Shown: in pieces, positions 48,372-61,290 of the stretch
How the letters are laid out: each line of letters opens with the position of its first letter
Numbering within the stretch: the first letter of the stretch is position 1
DNA from: Saxidomus purpurata
Lineage: Eukaryota > Mollusca > Bivalvia > Venerida > Veneridae
DNA length: 64,000 nucleotides
Direction of reading: 5' to 3'
NCBI GenBank assembly: GCA_022818135.1
Contig: JAFMSR010000018.1
Coordinates: forward strand, 5,029,042-5,093,041
Translations under genes and position numbers: made by a program
The notes under the pieces: generated by a model
Database searches by the model: none
What the model was told of the DNA's origin: nothing
Seen by the model: only the letters and a program-made list of their open reading frames with translations

Positions 48372-50189
48372 CATACATAACAGCGCTACAAAACGCGCAT
48401 ATAAACCTACGCTCGTGAGACACTTGTCATTCATATCGATAGCCGTGTTAAAAATGGGCGTATATTCACGTGAAACTTCTTAATTGGCTAGATGTGTTTA
48501 CACCATAAAAACCAATAGCAAATCCGTTTACTCTTTGAAATGTGAATGGCTGAAATGTCAATGACAGGATCCACCAATCGTCCGCTAGCTCTCAAATTAT
48601 AGTAATCGATTCAATTGAAACAGACGCGATCGATTTATGGCTGGATAGGAGATTTGTACATGAATAGACACAAAGCGAACTGGGGCCATTAACATGCAAG
48701 GTCGTTATAAAATAAGATGCCTGAAATTTTGCCCTGGGCTTGAGAATTCTCGCGTGAATACACATCAACCTTTGAACTGGAATGTTTTATATGAAAAAAA
48801 GGTGACGTAATGTTTGTAAACGGATAAAAGCAAAAAAAGTAGAATCATCAGAGCGTGGCGGAAAACGCATTATAAATCCTAACCGCAACCGCAAAATTTG
48901 CGTATGTTTAACATTACTGTCATGGTTTAAAACTCGTGATTTAGCATGTAGATACCAAGCAATATCGTATTTTGTCACTATACTAAAGCTGTAGCACACA
49001 ATCATGAGTCACCTGTCCATAGTTTCATGTGGTCAACCGCATCTAGTGTAAACCCTTGCAATACCGTAGTTGTCCTAAAATCATGTTTTAAATGTAGTTT
49101 AAGTAGTCGGATAGCCGTAATGACAACGAATTTTCGGTGGTCGAATTCACGTCGTTGACATGAAAAGTGACTCGAAATAAGAATTAATATCCAGATTAGG
49201 TCTACGTCTGGAAGCTCTACAGATAGCTCTATGAACAGCACTACCGGAGTTAGTCTCCATAATTCGACTCCAAATGCAGACCCATTTTACATATTGACAT
49301 TTTATAAATGTCTGCTCTTTTACGGAGGCTGGATATCGCCTAGCAAAATATATAATGATATTCATCCATTGAGTACAATTATTTAGACTATACCGGAGGC
49401 AGGCCTAAACTCACTGCCAAGAGGCTATATTTTTGTAGCCTATGTACAACGGGAAATGTTATCTGCTTTATCAATGCAGTACAGTTAAGTAAATACACTG
49501 ATTTCTATCAATTAATTAATGATAATATTTGCCAGTACAACCAGAATCAAAATTAGACCATTGATCATGATCTCAAACTAGTAGCTATAGCCAGTTTGCT
49601 CGTTCGAATAACAACATCAAAATACGGTTTGTAAGATAAGCGATGTTGTAAGACTGCGTATTCCTGATATTCTGGAAATCCTGGGGTTGGGGAAAGGGGA
49701 GAAAGTAGCTTAACGATATTACAGAGATATATTTATTCACGTATACATACATCTCTGAAACATAATCAGTTGAGAAACAGATTACAAACAACCGAGACAC
49801 ACACACTTATAATACCCCCACACAACAAAGTTGTAATTAAGAGGGTTATACTTGCATTCAATTTGTCCGTTCGTCCGTCTGTAGACACACTATTTTGCCC
49901 GCTTCTTGTCCAAAACCCCATGCTAGAATGAAATGAACACTGGAATAGTATGGTTTCGTTCGAATTTTTATTAACAGACCTATGACTCGTTGTTGCTGTG
50001 TTTTTTTTTCGTTTCAGTGTACAACAAGATTTTTGTGCGCGCTTTACCCCCAAAACCTCTGGCCATAATTGAATGGGACTTCGCAGTAGTGATTGGTACC
50101 AAGCCTAGATGTGCATGCTCTTGGCAGGTTTCGTTCGGATTATTTTCAAAGAGTTATGGCCCTTTTTTGTTGATGTGTGTTTGTCCCCC

Positions 50190-50340
50190 AATAGGTTGCA
50201 GGTTCGAGCCCCACTGGGGTCACGACCGTACTTGCTCATATGACACCGGTACTGGTTTTTCCAGGAAGCCGACTCGAGAGTGACTCGATAAGCTACAAGC
50301 TTTCTTCACAATCATGGCTAAAATAAATTAGTATAATAAA
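50190..50340 (+). mobile_element. tRNA-derived SINE (3' two-thirds)
   Basis: B-box GGTTCGAGCCCC is followed by ACTGGGGTCACGACCGTACT, CTCATATGACACCGGTACTG and AGCCGACTCGAGAGTGA, and ends in AAAATAAATTAGTATAATAA. The segment after the B box also matches both arms of the palindrome at 56281-57322, so they belong to one family. Confidence 0.7.
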
Positions 50341-51944
50341 GTGCACAGTAAAACTTCTAGTTTACGATAAGGTCCCGCCACAAAATATTCTTAAAAGAAG
50401 TGTTCTTCAAAGTAACCTTCATTATTTTAGAAAGATATTTAGCACTGAATTATTCTTGTTACAAAAGTTATAATTACAACTGTTGTATGCCATATTTTCG
50501 TAAAAAGTCGTGAGATTTTGACAGTTAAAAAACTTTAATCCTTTAACTAAGATTGCCTTTTTAAAACCTCTTAAATGATTTAAGAAGGATAAATTGTTTT
50601 TATACATTATTTGTATAGGTTTTACTAAGCCCGATTTGCTCGATTCGAGTTTCTCTGAGCTATTTGTCTTACTTCAGTGGCATTATACACATTGCCTCCC
50701 TCCACCACTACCCTCCCACACGAGACAAAAACCCATTTTTCTCAACCTAGGAGGGGCTTTCACAAAAGCGATGTTTGAACATTTCTTCTGTAGTAAATGA
50801 AGAAATTCTAAATGCTTGAACACTGAAAACAAAACAAATTTGACAGATTTTACTCTTTTTAATTTTTTTTTTACAGAAAGTCGTTTCTCTTTATGGTATA
50901 TATTCATGGTGTTACCGTTCATGTCATTCAATTGTGCCTAACATTTTAAATAAAACACAGTTGGTGAATTGTCAAATTTAGAGGTTTTATTGTTGATAAA
51001 CATGGGGAAAGGGGTCATTTTCACTGCTTTCGAGGTGTTCAAAATGTGCCCATTGGCTGGTTACTCCACTATTTTATTTTATAGTCGTACTTATCAGGTA
51101 TTATCCTAACAACAAACAAAATTTCATAAAATTCTTAATGCTTGAAAAATATATATGATGAAACTGTACTGTAGCGATCGTAGGAGACCACAAGTCAATA
51201 TATAACTTAGTATGAAATTGAAGAGCTTGATAACACGATCACACCGTTTGAGTTATGAGAAATATGCAGATCTATGCAAGTTAGACACACTGTTAGACAC
51301 GCCCCTTTTTAAAAACTTAATATTGAACCCCATCTACTCATTTGTTCATGATTGTTTTTCACCTGAAATTGATAACATTGATTAAGTACCATGTAGGTTA
51401 TCATGTTTTAATGTATTCTTGAAGAGCTGATTTTAACTAAGCATTATAACCTGCGTGAATATTTATTTAGAGCACTGATATCACAAATTCAAAATGGCCG
51501 CCTCAATGATCCTTCGTATCTTCAATATCTTTACATTTTATTCTCCGATTTCAGAAATTCTTTCAACAATGTGTTCCTCTTAACAATATCTTCAATTTAC
51601 AGTCAAAATTATTTCTGACTTGCCTTTTTCTTTAAAGATACTATAAATTATTCTCGGCCTACCGTATTTTTTGTATCAGTGACATCCCCTTGCTTTAGAC
51701 AGTCACCGCACAGTCAGCCAGGAAAAAAATGTCACACGAAAAATGGAGGTCCGTTGCTACAATGTATTTTTCCTATATTACTAATTGAAAACAAGCCAAT
51801 ATAGAGCTTTCAAGGAGACAAATAATTAGTCTAAAAATAAGTAGACTTATCTAGGACAATATCATTTAAAATGGTTTTAGGAAGCGTAATAATACACTTA
51901 ATGTAAGACAAAAACTTTGAGGATTGTGTAAATACACGCGACTG

Positions 51945-52110
51945 GTTCTCCAAATAGCTCTAGCGGTAGCACTTAATACTTACAATGGTGGGTTCAAGCC
52001 CCCTTTTATTACCGGAGATCAATGTCAGAGATCATTAATAGAGGGCCACGGGTTCCAGCCCTGCTGCCGACCATATCTCTTTATGTGAGAAAGCTGGCAG
52101 GGTTTTTTTT
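51945..52110 (+). mobile_element. tRNA-like SINE candidate
   Basis: TAGCTCTAGCGGTAGCACTT (A-box-like) and GGTGGGTTCAAGCCCCC (B-box-like) are spaced as in a tRNA. A second B-box-like CGGGTTCCAGCCC follows at about 52047. The cloverleaf is incomplete. Confidence 0.5.
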
Positions 52111-55100
52111 TCGTACTGGCGAAGTATACTTGAATACAGTAGCTTGCCGGGATGCAATACATTACTTTGTATATACTGTAGCTATTTTTGTTGGAAGTTT
52201 TGTTTGTAAGATGTTTTTTAGTGTTGTATATTTTTGATTTTCTGTAAACTTCGATGACATTGAAAATATTTTAATTGCTTCTGTTGACATTATATGTTTT
52301 TATTTATAACCGTCCGTCGGTCCCGTTTTTGATGCGGAGGATAAAAAAATATTTAAAGGGAATCAATTTATACTTCATGTGTTGATAGTTTCATAGCTGA
52401 TAGAGGACAGTGAGTGGAAGTGCAGTGCTCAGTCATTGTAAGCCAATGTTAATATTTTAGTTACTGCCCTTTGTAACTATTTTGTACGGACCCTAAGCCA
52501 AAATGCACTGAAGGGAATCAATCGATACTTCATGTATTTGTTCAGGTCAATGATGGGAGGTGCAGTGCACAAGGACATAACTCTAGCTTCATTTTTTTCA
52601 GTTTACTTCTCTTTGGTGCTGGTTAACTAAAACTGTTTCTTTCGTCAGTTTTAAATTTCTTCAGCCACTTTGCAGAAATGTTTGCATTTGGCGAGTGGAA
52701 GGGAAAGCCCTGTCCACCCGCTACTATGACTAGGAAAGACATATCAGTCCTTTCAGTGCTTTGATTGGTTGTTTTAACAAGTGACGATGCGGATTCTTAA
52801 ATACATTTGTCCAATCCATGACAATCTGAACCGCCAGTGGCCTTACAGCGAAGTAATTCTTCTTAAGCTAAAACTTCGGCAAAAGGAATAGAAGTTAACA
52901 TTCACAATATGAACACGAAATTGGATTTGAAAGCACATCCATTATCTGGTGGAAAAAATATTAAGAAAATCTAAGAACTGCAATACTTATAGAAACTTTG
53001 TATATAAACTACGCTAGATCACGCTGATGTTATGCACAAGTCGTGATAACTATAAATAGACTCTCATATTCTCACAGATTTGATGAAATAGATACATGTT
53101 TAAATGTTCTATGTTCTTTAAACTCGGAACTACGTATAGTTCCATATTGTGCATGCTATAAAACTGTTCAACATCGGGTGTTCATTCAGGCTTGTAGTAA
53201 ATGTAACGGGTGAACGGTGAAGCGGGCTTGTAGCCCCAAAGCAATTCGGATCAGACCCATGTACTAAGAAACTTGTTGTCAGCACTTTGAGTGCTTTGAT
53301 TAAATCGTTTGCCTTAAATTAGTATTTCACAATCTACTACAGTATTGATAAGAATTGTTGATAACTGCGTTATCACGTGTAAAACAGATAAAACCGTTTC
53401 GATATGTTTTAAAACCCGTGTTATCACGTTCTTTATCAGTAGTTATTAACATTAATAGTGTTTCTGTATTGCTCTTTACAAAACAGATATCAGAAAATCA
53501 CTCCGCGTTGTCCTCCTGTATTATTGAAACTAAAAATTGAATTAAGAATCCCTTAAGAATTAATCGGAAAGTGGTAAATTGTCGTCACTCGTGCACGTCA
53601 ACACTGAAATATGATCAAAGGTTTGAAAAAACGTATGATGTGATAGGTGTATGTCTCACATTCTGTTTACTAATTAGAATGAACAATTGGACTAAAGACA
53701 TAGGAATATTGATCCTTTATGCTAAAATGAAATGTAGCTAATAAAATATCCACTGCCACTCACTAGAATTTACAACAGAAACACATTTGGCCCGGCCAAT
53801 GATTGGCGCGTGGTGGTGGGTGTAAGAGATGTTGCCTTGACGTCAACTTTATCACTGAAAATATTTTATATGTCTTTTTAACTTCAATTTCATGTGGAAA
53901 TGGGTCAAATGCTCACAATTGAACGGGATATATACAATTACTGTTACCCGGGGAAAAGCAACCAATGATTAATTTTTAAAAATAAAGATGTTTGTTCAGT
54001 ATGTCATAATATCAACGACCGCAACATAAACATCACGAAATCTTATGTTACTTTAGTTTCCAGAGATTCAAAAATATTCAAGAAAAATATAATTCCAGTT
54101 AAAAGATGCCAGAAGAATCTGTTATTCCAGCTTTAATTGGTTGAGGAGGTACTGGTTATTTAACACGTGGTTATAAATATACAGTGAATAACGTATTTGA
54201 AGAGTCCATGCATGACGGTGCCAGAACATGTTTGTACCAATACAGTAGCGTTTGAACAACCGAATTCGTGCGGGTGATTCCAGAGATGCCCTATTCAACG
54301 CATCACTTGGCCTTTTCCATAGAAAGAGACAAAAAAGGCCGAGGAATATTCCGAAAGGACGATGAGTAAGGTAGCACGACTGACCTACTGCCGTATTACT
54401 TTCCTGGTAACCAAACCTGAATATTTGATATGTCAGCTGTGACGTAGCCATATCCAAAATGGTAACTTCCATGATCCTCTGTTTTGGATTTGTTTTACAA
54501 ATTTCGTAGTATCTTCGATATTTGTACTCCAATTAAACAAATCTTTCCACAGTGTATTTGTTTTGATGAACTCTTTAATATGAAGTCAAGGAATATTTTG
54601 AACTTAATTTTACTTTCAGCATTTTTGGCCTACATCCTTTTCTATAGTGACAACATGTAACCGATTGATCGATCAGTTGTGGTGTCAAAGGGCACTGTTA
54701 GGTACATTTGTATATAATTATAATCAGCCGTCATGACGAGAGAGGGAAACCTTATACGACACGGTTTCTAATTGCCCTGCAAGCTAGAAGCCTGTAAGCT
54801 ACAGTTGCATTTGAGGAAATTGCATTTTGCAACACGCGAAACGCAGTCATAATGATATTACATAATCAATGTTGTTTTGCTGCTCTACAGTCGGCTATTA
54901 TTAGGCCAAAAAATGGTTGTTTCTCGGGTATCATTGCCTGAAAAAATAAGTTAGGTAGGTCGGCAGTTGTTTTTCTTGTTGTTGTTTATTTGCCAAGAAC
55001 CTCCCGTTTTTTTCCTTGCAAACTGGTCTTTTTGATAATTTTCTTATAAAACAAAGTCGGAGATCAGAAACGCAAGTTTATTTGGCCTTATTGTAAAGAA

Positions 55101-55300
55101 ACAAGCTGTTTTTCGAACAAGATGTTGCAGCTGATCTGGTATGCTACCCCGAAGCACTTTGATGTCGTTATTATGAATCAATAACCGCATATTCATGTAT
55201 TAGGCGTAATAGAACATACTGTCTATACCAAAAAAATAAACACATTGAAACGGAATATTTACGAATGATAATAACTAAAAGGCTTTTAAAATTTATGTAA

Positions 55301-55569
55301 TCAGTGAATCGTCATGTAAGGTTCATCCCTCTAGACGGTGCCAAACTGCCCGGAACCACTGAGAACTATGAAGCGCCACATCTGCCTTCTCAATGAATCT
55401 TCATGTAAGGTTCATCCCTCTAGACGGTGCCAAACTGCCCGGAACCACCCGGAACTATGAAGCGCCACATCTGCCTTCTCAGTGAATCTTCATGTAAGGT
55501 TCATCCCTCTAGACGGTGCCAAACTGCCGGGAACCACTGGGAACTATGAAGCGCAACAGCTGCCTTCTG
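55301..55569. repeat. Three tandem copies of an 89-bp repeat
   Basis: TCAGTGAATC starts at 55301, 55390 and 55479. Copies differ by only a few bases and include TAGACGGTGCCAAACTGCC and GAACTATGAAGCGC. Confidence 0.95.
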
Positions 55570-55599
55570 ATACCGTGGTTTCACTTTTTAGGTTGTTTG

Positions 55600-55920
55600 T
55601 AGCAACAAGATTATGTTCTGTGCATTTTCAAGTCGGTCTGTATCCCGTGTCTGTATCATTTCGTCCTGTGTGTTTGTCAATAGTTACATTTTCTAAGTCG
55701 TTCAGTAGTAAGGACAGTTTGTCCAGTGCATACATTATATCGTGCTATACATTTGTCAATTTCTTAGTCGTTCTGTACTTACAGCAGTTTGTCCTGTGCA
55801 TATATTATTATTTCATCCTGTGCAGTTGTCAAAATGTTATGTACATTTTCTAAGTCGTTCTGTAGTGACAACAGTTTGTCCAGTACATAATATTATATCA
55901 TTTTGTCATGTGACAAAGGC
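55600..55920. repeat. Degenerate tandem repeat, ~70-90 bp period
   Basis: TTCTAAGTCGTTCTGTAG variants occur at about 55690, 55760 and 55845. Each is followed by ACAGTTTGTCCAGTGCATA and TATATCATTTTGTC. The 123-codon frame across it is repeat-derived. Confidence 0.75.
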
Positions 55921-56280
55921 TTGAAGATCAATTCCTACATTACGAGCACATCAGGACACTTAGAATAGATCTCGGCAATACAATTGTCACAAAGGCTTGA
56001 AGATCAATTCCTACATTACCAGCACATCAGGACACTTAGAATAGATCTCGGCAATACGATTGTCACAAAGGCTTGAAGATCAATTCCATATTTAACTTTC
56101 AATTTTTCCAATAATCGATGTATCGATACATTTTTCACATTAAACAAAGAAGGATAAAATCGGTTTAAACCAGCGGTCATCCGCAACTTTATTTATAACG
56201 TATTTAGTATTAACAACTTATGCATTTAGTCACAACTTAAATGTTGCACAATATTAAATTGACACTTTTACCGTAAATGG

Positions 56281-57322
56281 CTGACCCCTCATTCAGGCGG
56301 GGATGTTACTTCTACAAACGTTGTTTTCAGTGCTTAGGGCACAAGGCTGAGGGCTAAGTTCATGTTAATCAGGGTGTTATCAAAGATTGGTAGCACTATA
56401 AGTAGAACTGTATAGAGTGCAGGGGACAAGGGACAGAGTATGTGAAGCGGGGATGATACTTATATCAACAATATCACCAGGGTTGCATTGATACTAGAGG
56501 GCACGGGACTGAGAAAATAGAACTGATGACATATAAGAAGGTACGGTTGTGACCCCAGTGGGGTTCTAACCCGAAACCTCCGGTATAAGCGGCAGACATC
56601 TTTACCCATCAACACCACTGCGTTTGTTCGTTGTCCTGTGGTGATGTATGCATAGGTTAATTCAAGGACTTTGAGGAAACCATCTAGTTACCCCCGTGTC
56701 CCCCAAGTTAGCCCCGTGGCACCTAGTTACCCCGCATCCCCGTGAAGTTAGCCCCGTAGCACCTAGTTACCCCCCCGCATCCCCGTGAAGTCAGCCCCGT
56801 AGCACCTAGTTACACCACATCCCCGTGAAGTAAGCCCCGCACCATTAGTTACCCCGCAGCCCCGCCATGTTATCCCTATGCCACCAAGTCTCAACACGCC
56901 TCGTGGCATATGGTTTCCTCAAAATACCGCTTAAATTAACCTATGCATACATCACCACAGGACAACGAACAAACGCAGTGGTGTTGATGGGTAAAGATGT
57001 CTGCCGCTTATACCGGAGGTTTCGGGTTAGAACCCCAGTGGGGTCACAACCGTACCGTACCTTCTCATATGTCATCAGTTCTATTTTCTCAGTCCCGTGC
57101 CCTCTAGTATCAATGCAACCCTAGTGATATTGTTGATATAAGTATCATCCCCGCTTCACATACTCTGTCCCTTGTCCCCTGCATCAATACAGTTCTACTT
57201 ATAGTGCTACCAATCTTTGATAACACCCTGATTAACATGAACTCAGCCCTAAGCCCTGTGCCCTAAGCACTGAAAACACCGTTTGTAGAAGTAACATCCC
57301 CGCCTGAATGAGTAAGCCCCGT
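56281..57322. repeat. Long palindrome with ~400-bp arms
   Basis: Arm 56281-56683 is the reverse complement of arm 56909-57322 with few mismatches. Matching blocks include CATTCAGGCGGGGATGTTAC, GGGTGTTATCAAAGATTGGT and CCTGTGGTGATGTATGCATA. Each arm contains a tRNA-like SINE segment (GGTTAGAACCCC, ACTGGGGTCACAACCGTACC), so the two SINEs lie in opposite orientation. Confidence 0.9.
56684..56908. repeat. ~40-bp minisatellite in the palindrome spacer
   Basis: About five units of CACCTAGTTACCCCGCATCC followed by CCGTGAAGTTAGCCCCGTAG. It is GC-rich against an AT-rich background. Confidence 0.85.
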
Positions 57323-57339
57323 GTCCCCTGCTATCAATA

Positions 57340-57640
57340 ATAAGTTGTGGCCACAAGTTAATAAGTTGTGGCCCCAAGTTAGTAAGTTGTGGCCTCAACT
57401 TAATAAGTTGTGGCCTCAACTGATTAACAACTTGTTAGGGGCCACAACTTATTAACTTGGGGCCACAACTTATTAACTTGTGGCCTCAACTTAATAAGTT
57501 GTGGCCACACAGTAAGTTGTGGCCTCAACTTAATAAGTTGTGGCCTCAATCAAGTTAACTTGTGGCCACAACTTATTAAGTTGAGGCCACAACTTACTAA
57601 CTTGTGGCCACAACTTACTAACTTGTGGCCACAATATAAA
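57340..57640. repeat. Self-complementary ~20-bp minisatellite
   Basis: The unit AATAAGTTGTGGCCWCAAGT occurs about fifteen times in both orientations. The core AACTTGTGGCCACAAGTT is a perfect palindrome, so each unit and whole blocks can fold back. Confidence 0.9.
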
Positions 57641-59335
57641 TAAAGTGTTGCGGATGTCACCTCTGTGCCACCGTAGTTTAACCGTCATAACTTTTAAACG
57701 TATTTATATAACGCTTATGCATTTATCACAAAAGTTGGTAAATTCTTTTACCTAAATGGTGATTCCGAGGCTACATTACGAGCACATCAGGACGCTTAGA
57801 ATAGATCTCGGCAATACAATTGTCACAAAGGCTTGAAGATCAATTCCTACATTACCAGCACATCAGGACACTTAGAATAGATCTCGGCAATAGAATTGTC
57901 ACAAAGGCTTGAAGATCAATTCCTACATTACGAGCACATCAGGACGCTTAGAATAGATCTCGGCAATACAATTATCACAAAAGCTTGGGGATCAATTTCT
58001 ACATTACCTGCACATCAGGACGCTTGGAATAGATCTCGGCAATACAATTATCACAAAAGCTTAAGGATCAATTCCAATATTACCAGCATCACGACGCTTG
58101 ATATAGATTCCGGCAAAACAAGCATCCCAAAAGTTAGAGGATCAATTCCTGCATACCAGCATCACTGGACGCTTGATATAGATTCCAGCAAAACAAGCAT
58201 CACAAAAGCTTGAGGATCGTTTCCTACATTATAGCACATCAGTACGCTTTGTATAGATTCCTGCAGTACAAGCATCACAAAAGCTAGAATCGTTTCATAC
58301 ATTACAGCACACCAGGATGCTTTGTATAGATTCCTGCAGTACAAGCATCACAAAAGCTTGAGAATCGATTCCTGTATACCAGCATCACTGGACGCTTGAT
58401 ATAAATTCCTGCAATACAAGCATCATAAAAGCTTGAGGACCGTTTCCTACATTACAGCACATCTTGACCTGCTCATGCAATACAACACACAAAAGCCGGG
58501 GGGGTTCTTTTTCTTTTTATCCCCCCCCCCTTGATATAGAATCATGCAATACAAGCATCACAAAAGCCTGGGAGGATCGATTCCTTTATACCAGCATCAC
58601 GGGACGCTTGAGATAGATTCCTCCAATACAAGCATCACAAAAGCCTGGGAGGATCGATTCCTGTATACCAGCATCACTGGACGCTTGATATAAATTCCTG
58701 CAATACAAGCATCATAAAAGCTTGAGGATCGTTTCCTACATTACAGCACATCACGACGCTTGATATAGATTCCTGCAATACAAGCATAATAAAAGCCTGA
58801 CGATTGATTCCTGCATTAACATTTTCACGAGACGTTTGATATAGATTCCTGCAATACGAGCATCACAAAAGCTTGAGGATTGTTCTTACATTACCAGCAT
58901 AACGGGACGCTTAACTATAGATTCATGTGTCCGCATCACAGAAGCTTTATTGATTCCTTCATTACCAGCATCACGGGACGCTTACTATAGATGCATGTGT
59001 ACGCATCACAGAAGCTTTATTGATTCCTTCATTACCAGCATCACGGGACCGCTCGATATAGATTATTGCAATACAAGCATCATAACAACTTGAGGATTAA
59101 TTCCTATATTAACAGCATCACGGGATTGATATTGATTCTTGCAATACACGCATCACAAACGCTTGAGGATCGATTCATTCATTACCAGCACAACGGGACA
59201 CCTTATATAGATTCTTGTAATACCTGCATCACAAAAGCTTGGGGATAGATTCCTACATTACCAGCATCACGGGACGCTCCATATAGATTCCTGCAATACC
59301 AGCATCACGAAGCTTGAGGATCAATTCCTAAATAC

Positions 59336-60185
59336 CATTACCGTAACACTTCATAGGGACAAAACCATAGATACAGTACATGCATTGCAGAAACTTTAGA
59401 ATTGATTCTTAAAGTTATAAACGATTTTGAATAAATTCCTCTTAAAACTATTCAAAATACTGCTGTGCACGCTGTCCCAGAAAAATGATTGGCGTTAGGT
59501 ACTCGACTTCGTACGACGACTGTTCCGTGAACACATTCAAGCGCACTTAATGGTTCCGATGATCACTCCTGTTAACTCGTGAGGCGGCAGCATAGTAGGA
59601 ACAGCAGTTAGTGTCACACTGCAATCCGAAATTCGGGTAGAAGTTAAGTTTCGGACGAATCTATCCTGCTATGAAGGCGCCATTACACCAGCAGTAGAAC
59701 GCCAAATTTAAACAAACGGACCCAGAGTTGAAATACCATATGTCGGCGGATTCTAAATATACGAGCGAATTCATATACATAAGTACCAAAGAAGACAATA
59801 TACCGAACACCAGACCGTGAGGAATATGTCATTAACGAACTCGGGCAAAAATCAGATGCAGACACGAAACATTTCCTCAAGAAAATTCGATGAAAAAGAA
59901 AGTTGCAAAATATTTTAATTACTAGTAAATGAGGGGTTGTTTCGCTTGGCATATGAACGTTAATGAGAACAGATCCATTGGTTCAGTTTCAGGTAACATG
60001 TCTGGCAGAATGATCGCAGTTAATGCAGCGAAACAAGGGCAGTGTGCCAGTCGGCGTAACAAAAGCTGCAGTGAGTAAGTATGGTGACCGATATATACCA
60101 TCTCAAAAAATAGTTGCTTTATCCCCTCTCTGTAAATTGGTGGACAACTAATCGTTCTGCCATGTCAATAAATTGTAATGATTTA
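59336..60185. other. Spacer between satellite and minisatellite
   Basis: No gene or defined repeat. A 90-codon minus-strand frame (59683-59952) has no recognised homology. Confidence 0.6.
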
Positions 60186-60189
60186 TTGT

Positions 60190-61290
60190 AATTGCCGCCT
60201 CAGTAATATGGTGGCTGCTTTCTGTCACCTGAACAATATGGGGGCTGGTGCATGCCATTTCAACAATATGGTGGCTGCTTTCTGCCATCTCAACAATATG
60301 GTGGCTGCTCTCTACAATCACCACAATATGATTGTTACTCTCTGCCATCTCAGTAATATGGTGGCTGCTTTCTGTCATCTGAACAATATGGGGGCTGATG
60401 TCTTCCATTTCAATAATGTGGTGGCTGCTTTCTGCCATCTCAACAATATGGTGGCTGCTTTCTACCATTTTAACAATATGATGGCTGATTTTTACCATAT
60501 CTCAATGACATGGTGGCTGCTTTCTGCTATCTCAACGATATGGTGGCTGCTTTCTGCCATCTCAACGATATGGTAGCTGCTATATGCCATCTCAACAATA
60601 TGGTGGCTGCTTTCTACCATTTTAACAATATGATGGCTGATTTTTACCATATCTCAATGACATGGTGGCTGCTTTCTGCTATCTCAACGATATGATGGCT
60701 GCTTTCTGCCATCTGAACAATATGGTGGCTGCTTTCTGCCATCTCAACAATATGGTGGCTGCTTTCTGCTATCTCAACGACATGGTGGCTGCTTTCTGCT
60801 ATCTAAACGATAGTGTGGCTGCTTTCTGCCATCTCAACGTTATGGTGGCTGCTTTCTGCCATCTCAACGTTATGGTGGCTGCTTTCTGCCATCTCAACGT
60901 TATGGTGGCTGCTTTCTGCCATCTCAACGTTATGGTGGCTGCTTTCTTCCATATCAACAATATGGTGGCTGCTTTCTGCCATCTCAACGACATGGTGGCT
61001 GCTCTCTGCCATCTCAACGATATGGTGGCTGCTCTTTGCCATCACAGTAATATGACGGATTCTTTCTGCAATCTCAACAATATGGTTGCTGCATTCTGCC
61101 ATCTTAACAATATTGTGGCTGCTTTCTGCCATCTCATCAATACGATGGCTGCTTTCTGCTATCTCAACAATATGGTGGCTGCTCTCTACCATCTTAACAT
61201 TATAGTGGCTCAACGATATGGTGGCCACTCTCTTCCAACTCAGTAATATGGTGGCTGCTCTCTGTCATCTCAACAATATGGTGGATGTTC
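60190..61290. repeat. 30-bp minisatellite, about 36 copies
   Basis: Unit CAATATGGTGGCTGCTTTCT plus GCCATCTCAA. Because 30 is a multiple of three, long open frames appear in several frames of both strands (one decodes as repeated MVAAFCHLNN). Units of altered length (the TTTACCATATCTCAATGAC variant) break each frame, and a block containing it is duplicated 152 bp apart (60463 and 60615). No start context, splice sites or domain support a protein. Confidence 0.95.

Larger units (their letters stand above)
48372..55300. other. Intergenic, no protein gene recognised
   Basis: Apart from two tRNA-like SINEs (50190-50340 and 51945-52110) I see no assignable feature. The 136-codon minus-strand frame at 54122-54532 has no domain I recognise and no supporting splice context, so it is not called. 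Confidence 0.55.
56087..57770. mobile_element. Insertion splitting the satellite array
   Basis: A satellite unit stops at CAATTCC (about 56086) and resumes at CTACATTACGAGCAC (about 57770), so almost no satellite sequence was lost. The insert contains flanking sequences that are partly direct and partly inverted (catccgcaactttatttata against ataaataaagtgttgcggatg), the 400-bp palindrome and a cruciform minisatellite. No clear target duplication longer than a few bases was found. Confidence 0.75.
55915..59335. repeat. ~77-bp satellite array, interrupted at 56087-57770
   Basis: The unit reads CTTGAAGATCAATTCCTACA, TTACGAGCACATCAGGAC, GCTTAGAATAGATCTCGGC, AATACAATTGTCACAAAGG. About two units precede the interruption and about twenty follow. 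Units near the interruption are nearly identical, and they become more diverged rightward (CTTGAGGATCGATTCC..., ATAGATTCCTGCAATACAAG). A poly-G/poly-C insertion lies at 58498-58530. Confidence 0.9.

Noticed and set aside
54122..54532. 136-codon minus-strand frame
   Set aside because: No domain recognised, no splice context and no related sequence in the window; it could be chance in AT-rich DNA.
55915..59335. CRISPR-like array of regularly spaced repeats
   Set aside because: The whole 77-bp unit is repeated, with no unique spacers, and the DNA is clearly eukaryotic.
60148..61246. Repeat proteins of 100-194 codons on both strands
   Set aside because: All arise from the 30-bp minisatellite; units of altered length break each frame and no splice or start context supports them.
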